From: Actinomycetota bacterium
GTDB lineage: Bacteria > Actinomycetota > Actinomycetes > S36-B12 > UBA5976
Length of the DNA stretch: 9,086 nucleotides
NCBI GenBank assembly: GCA_947486505.1
Contig: CANKTT010000052.1
Coordinates: 1-9,086, forward strand
Reading direction: 5' to 3'
The translations under genes were made by a program, and so were the position numbers. Position 1 is the first letter of the stretch. Each line of letters opens with the position of its first letter. The notes below the pieces were generated by a model. The model saw only the letters and a list, made by a program, of their open reading frames with translations, was not told the DNA's origin and did not search any database. Below are positions 1-6,989 of this stretch, piece by piece.

Positions 1-845
1 CCTCGTCCGAGAACAGCCCCAAACAGAATCGCTACAACAGGAATAATGTTCAAAGTCAATGCTGTCTGCTTTGTTGTTAACATTGGTGCCGCGTAGTTAA
101 ACAACAAGAATGGCAATGTTGTTCCAATGATTCCTGCTAGTACGGCCACATAGAAGTAGTTACCAACGGATTGTGGAGTGGCTATATCGGTCTGAGTTGC
201 AATCAATACAACTATTGAAAAAAAGCTAGCTGAAGTCATTTGGCCAAGCGTCAAGGCTATTGTGTTGACTTCTGAGTTTAATCTGCGCATCAATAATCCG
301 TAGATTGCTCCACATAAACCAACACCCAGGAATGCCAGCGCTCCGATTAACCCAGCCGAAATAGAAAGTCCAAAGACATTGACAAACTGCCCAGAGGTTT
401 CTGGATTACTTGACTGTCCTGCAATACCGACGATTATCGCGCCGGATACGCCGACTAACAATGCGATGACAGACCAAAGCGATAATTTCTCGCGCAGGAA
501 TATAGCTCCACCTAGAGCTAGAAAAATCACTTCACTAGACATCAGGATTGCTCCTGTCGTGACCGTTCCGTATTGCCAGCCAATGTTGCCTAATAAATAT
601 GCCAAGCCAGGCTGGATCAGACCAAAGGGAAGAGCCAGCTTCCAAGGCACTTGTCGAATAGCACTGCGAAGTGACGGTATGGCTAGAGAGAATACGAAAA
701 ACAGAATTAAGCCACTCACGATTTCGATTACGAAAACCGAAACTGGATCAATGAATTCGACAGCGATATCACCGACTGGATTTCCTAGGCCCCACCCAAC
801 CATGGAAAGCATCATGGCAATTAGGTATTTATTGGCTCGCAACAT
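1..845 (-). CDS. DMT-superfamily (EamA) transporter, C-terminus cut by window edge
   Basis: My reading of the minus strand gives an uninterrupted frame of 281 complete codons from ATG at 845 to the window edge. An in-frame TAA lies two codons upstream of the ATG, so this is the earliest possible start; ATGs at codons 11, 12 and 15 are alternatives. The protein is strongly hydrophobic with about ten predicted membrane segments in two EamA-like halves (about 5-142 and 155-281). Each half ends in the family pattern: a Gly/Ala-rich helix, then a segment like IFLREKLSLWSVIALLVG (115-132). The family averages near 300 residues, so only a short tail is missing. It follows the acyl-CoA dehydrogenase after 42 bases, probably in the same transcript. 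DMT exporters and importers move small metabolites across the inner membrane. A role in substrate uptake or product export here is inference; the substrate is unknown. The ribosome site is weak. Confidence 0.85.
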   Translation of the reverse strand, partial: MLRANKYLIAMMLSMVGWGLGNPVGDIAVEFIDPVSVFVIEIVSGLILFFVFSLAIPSLRSAIRQVPWKLALPFGLIQPGLAYLLGNIGWQYGTVTTGAILMSSEVIFLALGGAIFLREKLSLWSVIALLVGVSGAIIVGIAGQSSNPETSGQFVNVFGLSISAGLIGALAFLGVGLCGAIYGLLMRRLNSEVNTIALTLGQMTSASFFSIVVLIATQTDIATPQSVGNYFYVAVLAGIIGTTLPFLLFNYAAPMLTTKQTALTLNIIPVVAILFGAVLGR

Positions 846-887
846 GAATTAAGTATCTCGGAAAATCAAACAGTTTTGCGACTGGAC

Positions 888-2036
888 TTAGTCAGCAAAA
901 ATTTGCTTTGCAATAACCATTCGCATGATGTCGTTTGTACCTTCGCCGATGCTCATTAATGGAGCATCGCGATACAAGCGTTCAATTTCATATTCTGTTG
1001 AATAGCCGTAGCCACCATGGACTTGCATTGCTCGCAAAGAATTTTGAATCGCAACTTCGGAGGCAAATACCTTGGCTTGAGCTGTTTGCAGATCAACGCG
1101 CTTGCCTTGATCAGCCTCAGATGCTGCCCAATAAGTAAGTAGGCGAGCGGCCTGCAAATCTGTTGCCATGTCAGCAATCTTTAATTGAATCGCTTGGAAC
1201 TCGGAAATACTCTTACCGAATGCCATACGTGACTTTGCGTACTTAACTGCCTCTTCATAAGCACGAGCTGCAATGCCAACTGAGCGAGCGGCAATGTTTA
1301 AGCGGCCAGTCTCAAGCGCGGACAGCACTTGTTGCATACCGCGACCTTCAACACCACCTAGAAGCTGTTCAACAGGTACGCGGACTTCATCAAGAATTAC
1401 TTCGCAAGACTCAGGACCTTTGTAACCCATTTTTGGAATGTCTTTACCAATTGTGAAACCAGGAGTTCCCGCATCAATAAGTAATACTGACATTCCCTTA
1501 TGGCGAGGATCAGCCTTTGGGTCAGTCTTTACCAATATTGGGAGTGGATCTGCGTGCCGAGCATTTGTAATCCAGGTCTTGGATCCACGCACTATGTAGT
1601 GGTCACCATCGAGAGTCGCTGTGGTTGCAATTCCTTGCAGGTCGGTTCCAGCACCTGGTTCGGTTAGTCCTAACCCACTTCGGCGCGCGCCAGTTGCAAG
1701 GTCTGGCAAGTACTTTGCTTTTTGCTCAGCGGTTCCGTGCTGTGCGATTACAAAGCAAGCCATGGAGTGTGAACCTAAAATTCCAGCAACACCCATCCAG
1801 CCGCGTGAAAGTTCTTCGAAAACAATCGAGAACGTTGTCATGTCAACGCCCAGACCACCGAACTCTTCTGGAATTGTCATTCCAAAAAGTCCCATTTCTT
1901 TCATGTGCTCAACGATGGCTGTTGGGTATTCGCCCGAATGTTCCATGTCGCGCGCAACTGGAATGATTTCCTTGTCAACAAATGCGCGAATAGCTTCTTG
2001 ATAATCCTTTTGGTCTTGCGTTAGTTGGATTGTCAT
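888..2036 (-). CDS. Acyl-CoA dehydrogenase (FAD-dependent)
   Basis: This cytosolic flavoenzyme family introduces an alpha,beta double bond into an acyl-CoA and passes electrons to electron-transferring flavoprotein. At 382 residues it has normal family length. Both family signatures are visible: GLTEPGAGTDLQG (123-135), contacting FAD and substrate, and QVHGGYGY with the following ERLYRD (338-357). RMAFGKSISEFQAIQ (270-284) is the usual C-terminal-domain segment. The expected catalytic base is Glu365 in IGEGTNDI (363-370). The start ATG overlaps the upstream hydrolase stop by one base (TAATG), with TTGAGG at 2049-2044 as ribosome site, so the two genes are translationally coupled. Acyl-chain preference cannot be read from sequence by eye. 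With the CoA-transferase and HMG-CoA lyase homologue nearby, I infer it oxidises a short or branched CoA ester made in this pathway. Confidence 0.95.
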   Translation of the reverse strand: MTIQLTQDQKDYQEAIRAFVDKEIIPVARDMEHSGEYPTAIVEHMKEMGLFGMTIPEEFGGLGVDMTTFSIVFEELSRGWMGVAGILGSHSMACFVIAQHGTAEQKAKYLPDLATGARRSGLGLTEPGAGTDLQGIATTATLDGDHYIVRGSKTWITNARHADPLPILVKTDPKADPRHKGMSVLLIDAGTPGFTIGKDIPKMGYKGPESCEVILDEVRVPVEQLLGGVEGRGMQQVLSALETGRLNIAARSVGIAARAYEEAVKYAKSRMAFGKSISEFQAIQLKIADMATDLQAARLLTYWAASEADQGKRVDLQTAQAKVFASEVAIQNSLRAMQVHGGYGYSTEYEIERLYRDAPLMSIGEGTNDIMRMVIAKQIFAD

Positions 2037-2845
2037 TAATTAGCCTCAAGGAAATCTTTTAGAAGTTCATCAAAGCGAATTCGCTGCTCTTTGCCAGCAA
2101 TCACGTGGGAAGCATCTGGCCATGTGATGCCGATGCAATTTGGAATCAAGTCTTCGATGACTTGGGTGTGACGCGCCGTGGTAATCGAATCCTGAAGCGC
2201 GTGCAAAACAAGAGACGGTGTCTTGATGTGTGGCAAACGTTCACGTGAATCGTGGTTATTGCAGGCATGGACGTAGCGTTCGTGTGCTGCAAGGTTTCCG
2301 TTTAAGTCCGCCCAAGTTCCATTGTCGCCAAGTAAGCGATCGCGGTTCTCGTTGTAGAAATCGCCAGGGAAAGAGAATGATGCAACGAATTTTTGGAAAG
2401 CATAGAAGCCAGACTCTTGGTGCATGGTTGTCATGCTGTCTAACTGATCAACCATGATTGGATCTGCGTAAGCCCAAGTGCCTGTCATTACTAATGAGCG
2501 AGCCAAGTCCGGACGAGCGTAAGCAAGTTCTTGACCGATGCAGGCACCCATGCCGACCATTCCAACGATGTGAACATTGGTCCAACCAAGATGATCAAGA
2601 AGCTGCGCTAAGTCATCAGCGAATAACTGCATAGTTGCTTCACGTGTGTAGTCGTCAGTGCTATCGCGCATGCCGCGGTAGTCAAAGGTCAGCACTTCGT
2701 ACGTTTCAAATAAGTAACGCGGAGCATCTTTTTGTTTTCCGTGACAAAAAGTTCCCCAGCCGCCCATTACGACTGCCTTATCTGCTCCCGGAATACCGGA
2801 AACTTCGTAATACATTGAATGGCCATTTACATCTAACGTCGGCAT
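2036..2845 (-). CDS. Alpha/beta-hydrolase fold protein lacking a nucleophilic serine, RutD-like
   Basis: The 269-residue protein has the alpha/beta hydrolase plan: oxyanion-strand region VVMGGWG (25-31), FDYRGM (54-59), nucleophile elbow near 94-104, likely acid Asp219 in HALQDS and His247 in DASHVIAG. The elbow reads VGMVGMGACIG (94-104), not GxSxG. Neither Val97 nor Gly98, the two possible alignments of the nucleophile, can act as a nucleophile, and no Ser, Asp or Cys sits at the tip. From memory, E. coli RutD (266 residues, putative carbamate hydrolase) also lacks this serine, having GHALGA. Size, missing serine and position divergent from rutA make RutD the best comparison, but overall similarity is not strong enough by eye to assign the name. 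It could also be a cofactor-independent lyase or oxygenase of the same fold. The start ATG is preceded by GGAG at 2856-2853. It is the first gene of its leftward operon. Confidence 0.8.
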   Translation of the reverse strand: MPTLDVNGHSMYYEVSGIPGADKAVVMGGWGTFCHGKQKDAPRYLFETYEVLTFDYRGMRDSTDDYTREATMQLFADDLAQLLDHLGWTNVHIVGMVGMGACIGQELAYARPDLARSLVMTGTWAYADPIMVDQLDSMTTMHQESGFYAFQKFVASFSFPGDFYNENRDRLLGDNGTWADLNGNLAAHERYVHACNNHDSRERLPHIKTPSLVLHALQDSITTARHTQVIEDLIPNCIGITWPDASHVIAGKEQRIRFDELLKDFLEAN

Positions 2846-2877
2846 GAAAGCTCCAGGATCGAGGGGTCAATTATTCC

Positions 2878-2890
2878 AAATGTATACAAA
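2878..2890. promoter_or_regulatory. Candidate GntR operator, site 1
   Basis: AAATGTATACAAA contains the perfect 8-bp palindrome TGTATACA (2881-2888). It lies 33 bases upstream of the hydrolase ATG and shares TGTATAC with the two sites near 7004 and 7090. FadR-subfamily GntR proteins commonly bind short palindromes built on T-N-G-T and A-C-N-A arms, which fits. Assignment to the GntR protein of this locus is inference. Confidence 0.55.
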
Positions 2891-2891
2891 G

Positions 2892-2917
2892 TTGGGTTTT
2901 TTGGCTCAAAAACCCAA
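2892..2917. repeat. Perfect 10-bp inverted repeat (hairpin) in the divergent region
   Basis: TTGGGTTTTT (2892-2901) is exactly complementary to AAAAACCCAA (2908-2917) around a 6-base loop TGGCTC. It begins four bases after the candidate operator core. It could be a second protein site or a leader hairpin in a rightward transcript. No T-run follows either arm, so it does not look like an intrinsic terminator. Confidence 0.55.
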
Positions 2918-2951
2918 TAACTGCGTTGCCAAATGTTCCTTTTGGACACAA

Positions 2952-2961
2952 AATGTACATT
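2952..2961. repeat. 10-bp palindrome with GTAC core
   Basis: AATGTACATT is perfectly self-complementary. It resembles the GTATAC sites with two bases removed from the centre. It may be a weaker or different regulator site upstream of rutA; short palindromes can also arise by chance in AT-rich DNA. Confidence 0.3.
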
Positions 2962-3006
2962 CTCTAGGACAAAGTCGGGTTTTCACACTAAGTTTCAGAG
3001 AAACGC

Positions 3007-3025
3007 TTTGTGTGGATTTGTGTCC
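3007..3025 (+). promoter_or_regulatory. TTTGTGT direct repeat at 10-bp phase
   Basis: TTTGTGT occurs at 3007-3013 and again at 3017-3023, exactly one helical turn apart, 43 bases before the rutA start. The second copy extends to TTTGTGTCC (3017-3025), the exact reverse complement of GGACACAAA at 2944-2952. Direct repeats on one helix face are typical of transcription-factor sites, and the distant inverted copy could permit looping. The regulator is unknown. Confidence 0.35.
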
Positions 3026-3052
3026 GCTCAGTCTCTATTGCGATTTAAAACC

Positions 3053-3060
3053 GGAAGGAG
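3053..3060 (+). promoter_or_regulatory. Ribosome binding site deciding the rutA start
   Basis: GGAAGGAG lies seven bases before GTG at 3068 and is the best ribosome site in the window. It fixes the start at this GTG rather than at ATG 2933 in the same frame, which would add 45 residues that no RutA protein has. Confidence 0.85.
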
Positions 3061-3067
3061 TTCCCCT

Positions 3068-4138
3068 GTGGATCTCGGAGTATTTATTCCAATTGGCAAC
3101 AATGGTTGGCTCATCTCAACTACGTCGCCGCAATACAAGCCGTCCTACGAGCTAAACCTTGAATGTGTTCAGCGCGCTGAAAAGTATGGCTTTGAGTTCG
3201 CACTTTCAATGATCAAGCTTCGCGGCTTTGGTGGCCAGAGCGAATTCTGGGATTACAACCTAGAGTCATTCACTTTGATGGCTGCACTTGCTGCAAAGAC
3301 CGAAAAGATCAAACTTTTCGCTTCAACTGCAATCCTTACTTTGCCTCCAGCGATTGTTGCTCGCATGGCATCAACCATTGACTCAATCGCGCCAGGTCGA
3401 TTTGGCGTAAACATCGTGTCCGGTTGGGCAAAGGGTGAATACGATCAAATGGGTCTGTGGCCAGGAGACGAATACTTCGGCTACCGCTACGAATACTCCG
3501 AAGAGTACGTACGCGTTATGCAAGAACTTTGGACCAAGGGCTCATCAGACTTCAAGGGTCAGTTCTTCAAGATGGATGACTGCGTAATGTTGCCAAAGCC
3601 TTCTTCGAAGATTCCATTAGTTTGTGCCGGTCAGTCAGAGCGCGGTATGCGTTTCTGTGCTGAGTATGGTGACTACCAGTTCATTCTGGGCACCGGTGTA
3701 AATACACCGACTGCGTTTAAGCCATCAGCCGACCAACTACTTCGTGCTGCCAAGGAAACTGGCCGTGACATCGGTGCATACGTGCTGTTCATGGTTATCG
3801 TTGACGAAACAGACGAAAAGGCCATGGCTAAGTGGAAGCATTACAACGCTGGTGCAGACGCTGGCGCATTGTCATGGATGGCTGGCCAAGCTGCTGCGGA
3901 TACAACTAATGCAGATGGAACTAGTACCGCCGCGACAATCGCACTTCCAGAAGGTGCAATCAACTTCAACATGGGAACACTTGTTGGCTCATACGCCTCA
4001 GTGGCTCGCATGTTGGATGAAATTGACACCGTAAATGGAGTTAAGGGTGTCATGTTGACATTCGATGACTTCGTAACTGGCATGGACATCTTCGGTACAA
4101 AGGTTCAGCCTTTGATGAAGACTCGTGTAGGCAAGTAA
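3068..4138 (+). CDS. rutA: RutA-type flavin-dependent pyrimidine monooxygenase
   Basis: From the GTG start the protein has 356 residues, close to E. coli RutA, and aligns from its first residues: [14 protein letters not shown] (5-18), [13 protein letters not shown] (44-56), NLESFTLMA (64-72), [12 protein letters not shown] (90-101). Residues I recall as FMN contacts in RutA fall at the same numbers: Ile49-Lys50, Asn115, Glu124, Arg140-Tyr141, Ser190. RutA is a bacterial-luciferase-family enzyme using FMNH2 and oxygen to open uracil between N3 and C4, giving ureidoacrylate by way of its peracid, with flavin-N5-oxide formed. It needs a flavin reductase; two candidates lie 0.7-2 kb away on the other strand. 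It stands alone on its strand between a strong ribosome site and a strong terminator. The assignment to the RutA family is firm. Uracil as the actual substrate is likely, but related cyclic amides or thymine are possible. Confidence 0.96.
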   Translation: MDLGVFIPIGNNGWLISTTSPQYKPSYELNLECVQRAEKYGFEFALSMIKLRGFGGQSEFWDYNLESFTLMAALAAKTEKIKLFASTAILTLPPAIVARMASTIDSIAPGRFGVNIVSGWAKGEYDQMGLWPGDEYFGYRYEYSEEYVRVMQELWTKGSSDFKGQFFKMDDCVMLPKPSSKIPLVCAGQSERGMRFCAEYGDYQFILGTGVNTPTAFKPSADQLLRAAKETGRDIGAYVLFMVIVDETDEKAMAKWKHYNAGADAGALSWMAGQAAADTTNADGTSTAATIALPEGAINFNMGTLVGSYASVARMLDEIDTVNGVKGVMLTFDDFVTGMDIFGTKVQPLMKTRVGK

Positions 4139-4150
4139 TACCTCCTATAA

Positions 4151-4190
4151 CTAATGGGCGCCTGCTAATGCAGGCGCCCATTAGTTTTTT
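4151..4190 (+). terminator. Intrinsic terminator of rutA
   Basis: CTAATGGGCGCCTG (4151-4164) pairs perfectly with CAGGCGCCCATTAG (4171-4184) around loop CTAATG, giving a 14-bp GC-rich stem followed by six Ts (4185-4190). It starts 12 bases after the rutA stop. On the minus strand the stem is not followed by a T-run, so it probably ends rightward transcription only, although the GntR gene ends just 10 bases away. Confidence 0.93.
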
Positions 4191-4200
4191 AATAATTTGA

Positions 4201-4854
4201 TTACACGGGATCAGGTTGACCAAGAATTTCTTCTCGAGCAGCCAGAACATGCGCGCGCATCACACTTGAAGCCCAAACTTCATCTCCAGCTTTCATGGCA
4301 TTAACAATCTCACGGTGATGATGCAAACTTCGCTGCAGAGCTTCAGGGGAGTAAACCTTGTAAGTCTGCATCACGATAGGCACGTGAATCAATGTTTCAA
4401 TCAATAATCCAAGCCGCGTCGAATTAGACATCTCGATTATCTTGCCGTGGAAAATTCGGTTTCGGGCAGCTAGTGCTGGCAAGCGGGTTTCTGAAGAAAG
4501 CTCGGTCTCTGCTAACTCTTCCATTTCACTGCAAACGTTTTCAAGGAACTCAATTTCGGCAGCCGAAGCGCGAGGAGTAGCTAACTCACAAGCATGAGAT
4601 TCCAGAATAGATCGCAGGTCGAAGATTTCTCGGAGATCGTGAACGTCCCATTCAGCAACCCGAGCGCCACGGTTTGGCGAAACATCAACCAAACCTTCAG
4701 CAGCTAGTCGACGTAGAGCTTCACGCACGGGCGTGCGAGAGATCCCCATGCTTACGGCAAGATCTTCTTCAACTAAGCGCTCAGAGTTAGATAACTCCCC
4801 AGTGAGAATCGCAGTTCGAATCTGTTCGTAAACGGTTGTTGCGATCTTTGCCAT
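4201..4854 (-). CDS. GntR-family transcriptional regulator, FadR/FCD subfamily
   Basis: The 217-residue protein has an N-terminal winged helix-turn-helix (about 7-68) with the GntR core LVEEDLAVSMGISRTPVREA (27-46), then an all-helical FCD ligand domain (about 75-212). FCD metal-site positions are present: Asn132 and His136 in NRIFH, His180 and His202. Such regulators usually respond to small carboxylic acids or their metabolites, often with a bound divalent metal, and often act as repressors released by ligand. The ATG at 4854 is preceded by CGGGAG, and 17 bases separate it from the FMN-reductase stop, so it is the last gene of the leftward operon. Since candidate operators flank that operon's promoter region, it probably controls its own expression and both divergent gene pairs. 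The inducer is unknown. Confidence 0.94.
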   Translation of the reverse strand: MAKIATTVYEQIRTAILTGELSNSERLVEEDLAVSMGISRTPVREALRRLAAEGLVDVSPNRGARVAEWDVHDLREIFDLRSILESHACELATPRASAAEIEFLENVCSEMEELAETELSSETRLPALAARNRIFHGKIIEMSNSTRLGLLIETLIHVPIVMQTYKVYSPEALQRSLHHHREIVNAMKAGDEVWASSVMRAHVLAAREEILGQPDPV

Positions 4855-4871
4855 GAATACGCTCCCGAAAG

Positions 4872-5441
4872 CTATTGGCTATTTTTACGGGACCAAGTTG
4901 CAAATTGTTCAACCTGGCGTCCGACTGTTTCTAAAGTATTGCGCACACCTTCGTCATCAGTGGTGCCTTCTGAAGAAAACTTGGTGATCGAGGCATTAAC
5001 TGTTGCACCTAGTGGAGTTGGCCAAGCGCGCAGTGCATGTGCAACGACTCGAATCTGCAACAAAGTAGTTGCAGTTGCTTGCCAGCCATATGCAACAGAG
5101 ATGCAACCAACGGCCATGCCGTCTAAGTAAACACGAGGACCTTCGCGCAAGTCTTCGATGTAATCCAAAGCATTCTTGATCATGCCGGACATGCCACCGT
5201 GGTAACCAGGCGTACTAATGATCAGGCCATCTGCGGCAGCAACAGCTTCAAGAAACTTTTGTGCATTTTCGCTGCGATCTGGGGTTTCAGTGTCATATAT
5301 CGGGAACATTAGATCGCGACCAGTTATGTACGTGACTTTTGCGCCAGCTCCTTCAGCTCCACGACCTGCAACGCGAAGCGCTTGCTCACTAGAAGAACCT
5401 GGGCGAGTGCTACCGCCAATTGCCAAAATGTTAATTGTCAT
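4872..5441 (-). CDS. NAD(P)H-dependent FMN reductase (SsuE/MsuE-like)
   Basis: The protein is a 189-residue flavodoxin-fold reductase of the NADPH-dependent FMN reductase family. GGSTRPGSSSE (9-19) is the FMN-phosphate loop, and TPGYHGGMSGMIKNALDY (77-94) matches the family's second motif. Enzymes of this type supply free FMNH2 to two-component monooxygenases. I infer it does so for RutA, the job done by the unrelated RutF in E. coli. I chose ATG 5441 because the protein then starts directly at the first beta strand (INILAIGG) and AGGAAA precedes it. An in-frame extension to 5513 would add 24 residues overlapping the previous gene. Only two bases separate its start from the WrbA-type gene's stop, indicating coupled translation. 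Confidence 0.92.
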   Translation of the reverse strand: MTINILAIGGSTRPGSSSEQALRVAGRGAEGAGAKVTYITGRDLMFPIYDTETPDRSENAQKFLEAVAAADGLIISTPGYHGGMSGMIKNALDYIEDLREGPRVYLDGMAVGCISVAYGWQATATTLLQIRVVAHALRAWPTPLGATVNASITKFSSEGTTDDEGVRNTLETVGRQVEQFATWSRKNSQ

Positions 5442-5443
5442 TT

Positions 5444-6055
5444 TTAGTTTCCTGACTTTCCAGCTGCAATCCAGCCAGCAACCTGTGCTAACTGGCGGCC
5501 TTGCACGAAGCAAGCCTTTAGTGAATCTTCATCTGGGACAGAACCCTTACGGGAAACATGTGATGCACCGTATGGGTTACCGGAAACTTTGCTCACGTGC
5601 TCATCGCCATAACCAAGAGGCATTATCAAAGAACCCCAGTGGTAAAAGTGATTATTGATTGCAAGTGTTGTTGACTCTAGGCCGCCATGTGCGGTGGATG
5701 CAGTTGTGAAAGCGGTTCCTACGGTATTAACAAGAGCTCCCTTAAACCACAGGCCACCAGTTGTGTCCAAGAATGATTTCAACTGTGAAGCAGGTCCACC
5801 GAATCGGGTCGGGCTTCCAAGGGCGATGCCGTCCGCCCATTCCAAATCATCAAGTGTGGCAACTGGTTCGTTAACCATTGCATCAACGTGTGCTTGCCAT
5901 TTTGGATTGCTCGCAATCGCTTCGGCTGGCGCAATTTCGGCTACTTGTCGAACTCGCACTTCGGCGCCAACACTTGCCGCACCTTCACCAATGGCGTTAG
6001 CCATAGCAGCGATGTTGCCTGTGGCTGAGTAGTAAACAACTGCGATATTTGTCAT
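5444..6055 (-). CDS. wrbA: WrbA-type NAD(P)H:quinone oxidoreductase / flavodoxin-like protein
   Basis: The 203-residue protein matches WrbA along its length (E. coli WrbA is about 198 residues). The FMN loop is SATGNIAAMA (10-19). GSPTRFGGPASQLKSFLD (80-97) and the stretch TAHGGLESTTLAINNHFYHW (121-140) are characteristic, as is PLGYG (146-150). WrbA proteins bind FMN and reduce quinones with two electrons from NAD(P)H. The ATG overlaps the stop of the upstream lyase gene in the tetranucleotide ATGA, and AAGGAA at 6066-6061 serves as ribosome site. Being sandwiched between a lyase and a second FMN reductase in an operon next to rutA suggests a redox role in this pathway, for example handling FMN-N5-oxide or a quinone-like intermediate. 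That role is inference. It may simply protect against quinone stress. Confidence 0.93.
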   Translation of the reverse strand: MTNIAVVYYSATGNIAAMANAIGEGAASVGAEVRVRQVAEIAPAEAIASNPKWQAHVDAMVNEPVATLDDLEWADGIALGSPTRFGGPASQLKSFLDTTGGLWFKGALVNTVGTAFTTASTAHGGLESTTLAINNHFYHWGSLIMPLGYGDEHVSKVSGNPYGASHVSRKGSVPDEDSLKACFVQGRQLAQVAGWIAAGKSGN

Positions 6056-6981
6056 GCTTTTTCCTTAGCTGGGAATTGGCCAGCGCGGCCAAGTAATGCG
6101 GGTGCATCTTTTTCAAGTGCTTTAGACAACCATGATGCCGTACTTACTAAAGCTTCATGGTTCAGGCCAGTGGTAACACCGGATCGTTCAAGCATGTAGT
6201 TCAAATCTTCTGTTGCAATGTTGCCAGTTGCATTTGGCGCGAATGGGCAACCACCAAAGCCACCAACACTGCTATCGAAGCCAACTACACCTGTTTCTAG
6301 ACCTGCAAGCGCGTTGGCATAACCGTTGTTACGTGTGTTGTGAAGATGTAAGCGCATTGGTTCAGACGCAAAACGTTCCCGTACCGCTGCCGCTAACGCA
6401 CGAACTTGCCAAGGCACACCAACACCGATGGTGTCAGCTAATCCGATTTCGGCGAGGTGAAGTCCAACCATGCCATCAAGAACGCGCGCAACTTGGTCAG
6501 TTGGCACTTCGCCAGCGAATGGACACCCGAAAGCTACAGCAACTGTCATGCTTAGGGGAATATTCTCTTCTTTGCAGACATCTGAAACTTCTTTAGCCAA
6601 AACAAGCATTTCGGCTACTGTGACGTTCTGATTTGCCAAGCTCATTTCGTCCGTGCCCGGGATAACTAAGTGAACTTCATCGACTTTGCTATCTAATGCA
6701 CGATCTAAACCTTTGCGATTCAGGATCAGACCTGAGTAGGAAACTCCGTTATCGCGTGGCAGTCCAGCCATAACTTCTTCGGCGTTTGCCATCTGGGGCA
6801 CTCGAGTTGGGTGCACGAAGGCCACGGCTTCGATTCTCTTAGTTCCGGCGTTTCCCAGCTGGGTGATCAAGTCGATGCGCTGATCTACTGAAAGTGGGAT
6901 TTTTTCATTTTGCAGGCCATCGCGCGGGGATACTTCGATGATGGAGATATCGCTGCGAGGGGTGGGTATTGTGGCTGTCAT
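6052..6981 (-). CDS. HMG-CoA lyase family enzyme (DRE-TIM metallolyase)
   Basis: From ATG 6981 the protein has 309 residues, typical of hydroxymethylglutaryl-CoA lyase, which cleaves HMG-CoA to acetyl-CoA and acetoacetate. Active-site elements are all present: SPRDGLQNE (18-26) with metal Asp21, metal ligands His212 and His214 in LHLHNTR, the glycine-rich loop GGFGGCPF (240-247) with catalytic Cys245, and Asn254 in NATGN. VAFGCPFAGEVP (149-160) is another family segment. The frame stays open to GTG 7017, but that start lacks a ribosome site and would put a candidate operator inside the gene, so I prefer ATG 6981; its own ribosome site is weak. It heads a four-gene leftward operon and is divergent from a CoA-transferase. 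The family also includes lyases for other 3-hydroxyacyl-CoAs, so the physiological substrate need not be HMG-CoA. Confidence 0.92.
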   Translation of the reverse strand: MTATIPTPRSDISIIEVSPRDGLQNEKIPLSVDQRIDLITQLGNAGTKRIEAVAFVHPTRVPQMANAEEVMAGLPRDNGVSYSGLILNRKGLDRALDSKVDEVHLVIPGTDEMSLANQNVTVAEMLVLAKEVSDVCKEENIPLSMTVAVAFGCPFAGEVPTDQVARVLDGMVGLHLAEIGLADTIGVGVPWQVRALAAAVRERFASEPMRLHLHNTRNNGYANALAGLETGVVGFDSSVGGFGGCPFAPNATGNIATEDLNYMLERSGVTTGLNHEALVSTASWLSKALEKDAPALLGRAGQFPAKEKA

Positions 6982-6989
6982 AGGGCTAT

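Larger units (their letters stand above)
2846..3067. promoter_or_regulatory. Divergent control region between the hydrolase operon and rutA
   Basis: This 222-base gap drives transcription leftward (hydrolase, acyl-CoA dehydrogenase, transporter) and rightward (rutA). It contains a GTATAC operator-like site, a perfect 10-bp hairpin, a 10-bp palindrome with a GTAC core, a helically phased TTTGTGT direct repeat and a 9-bp inverted repeat, each listed separately. AATAAT at 2875-2870 on the minus strand is a possible -10 element for the leftward operon, placing the GTATAC site in its spacer. I see no convincing -35 element on either strand. Open frames across the gap look accidental: they lack coding resemblance and overlap the rutA ribosome site. 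Confidence 0.65.

Noticed and set aside
379..852. 157-codon rightward open frame
   Set aside because: It is antisense to the DMT transporter frame, has no family resemblance and no ribosome site; the minus-strand frame encodes an evident membrane protein.
1621..2001. 126-codon rightward frame
   Set aside because: Shadow of the acyl-CoA dehydrogenase gene, whose signatures on the opposite strand are unmistakable.
2892..2917. Intrinsic terminator or attenuator before rutA
   Set aside because: The stem is AT-rich and neither side is followed by a T-run; I keep it as an inverted repeat only.
2846..3067. Riboswitch in the rutA leader
   Set aside because: Only one good local hairpin is visible and I recognise no conserved riboswitch core.
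2844..3155. 103-codon rightward open frame across the divergent region
   Set aside because: It overlaps rutA in another frame, lacks a ribosome site, and its product resembles nothing known; the region is better explained as control DNA.
4151..4190. Bidirectional terminator for rutA and the GntR operon
   Set aside because: The stem is perfect, but the minus-strand 3' side reads TTATAGGAGG with no T-run, so only rightward termination is supported.
5655..6032. 125-codon rightward frame
   Set aside because: Antisense to the WrbA-type gene; no independent coding evidence.
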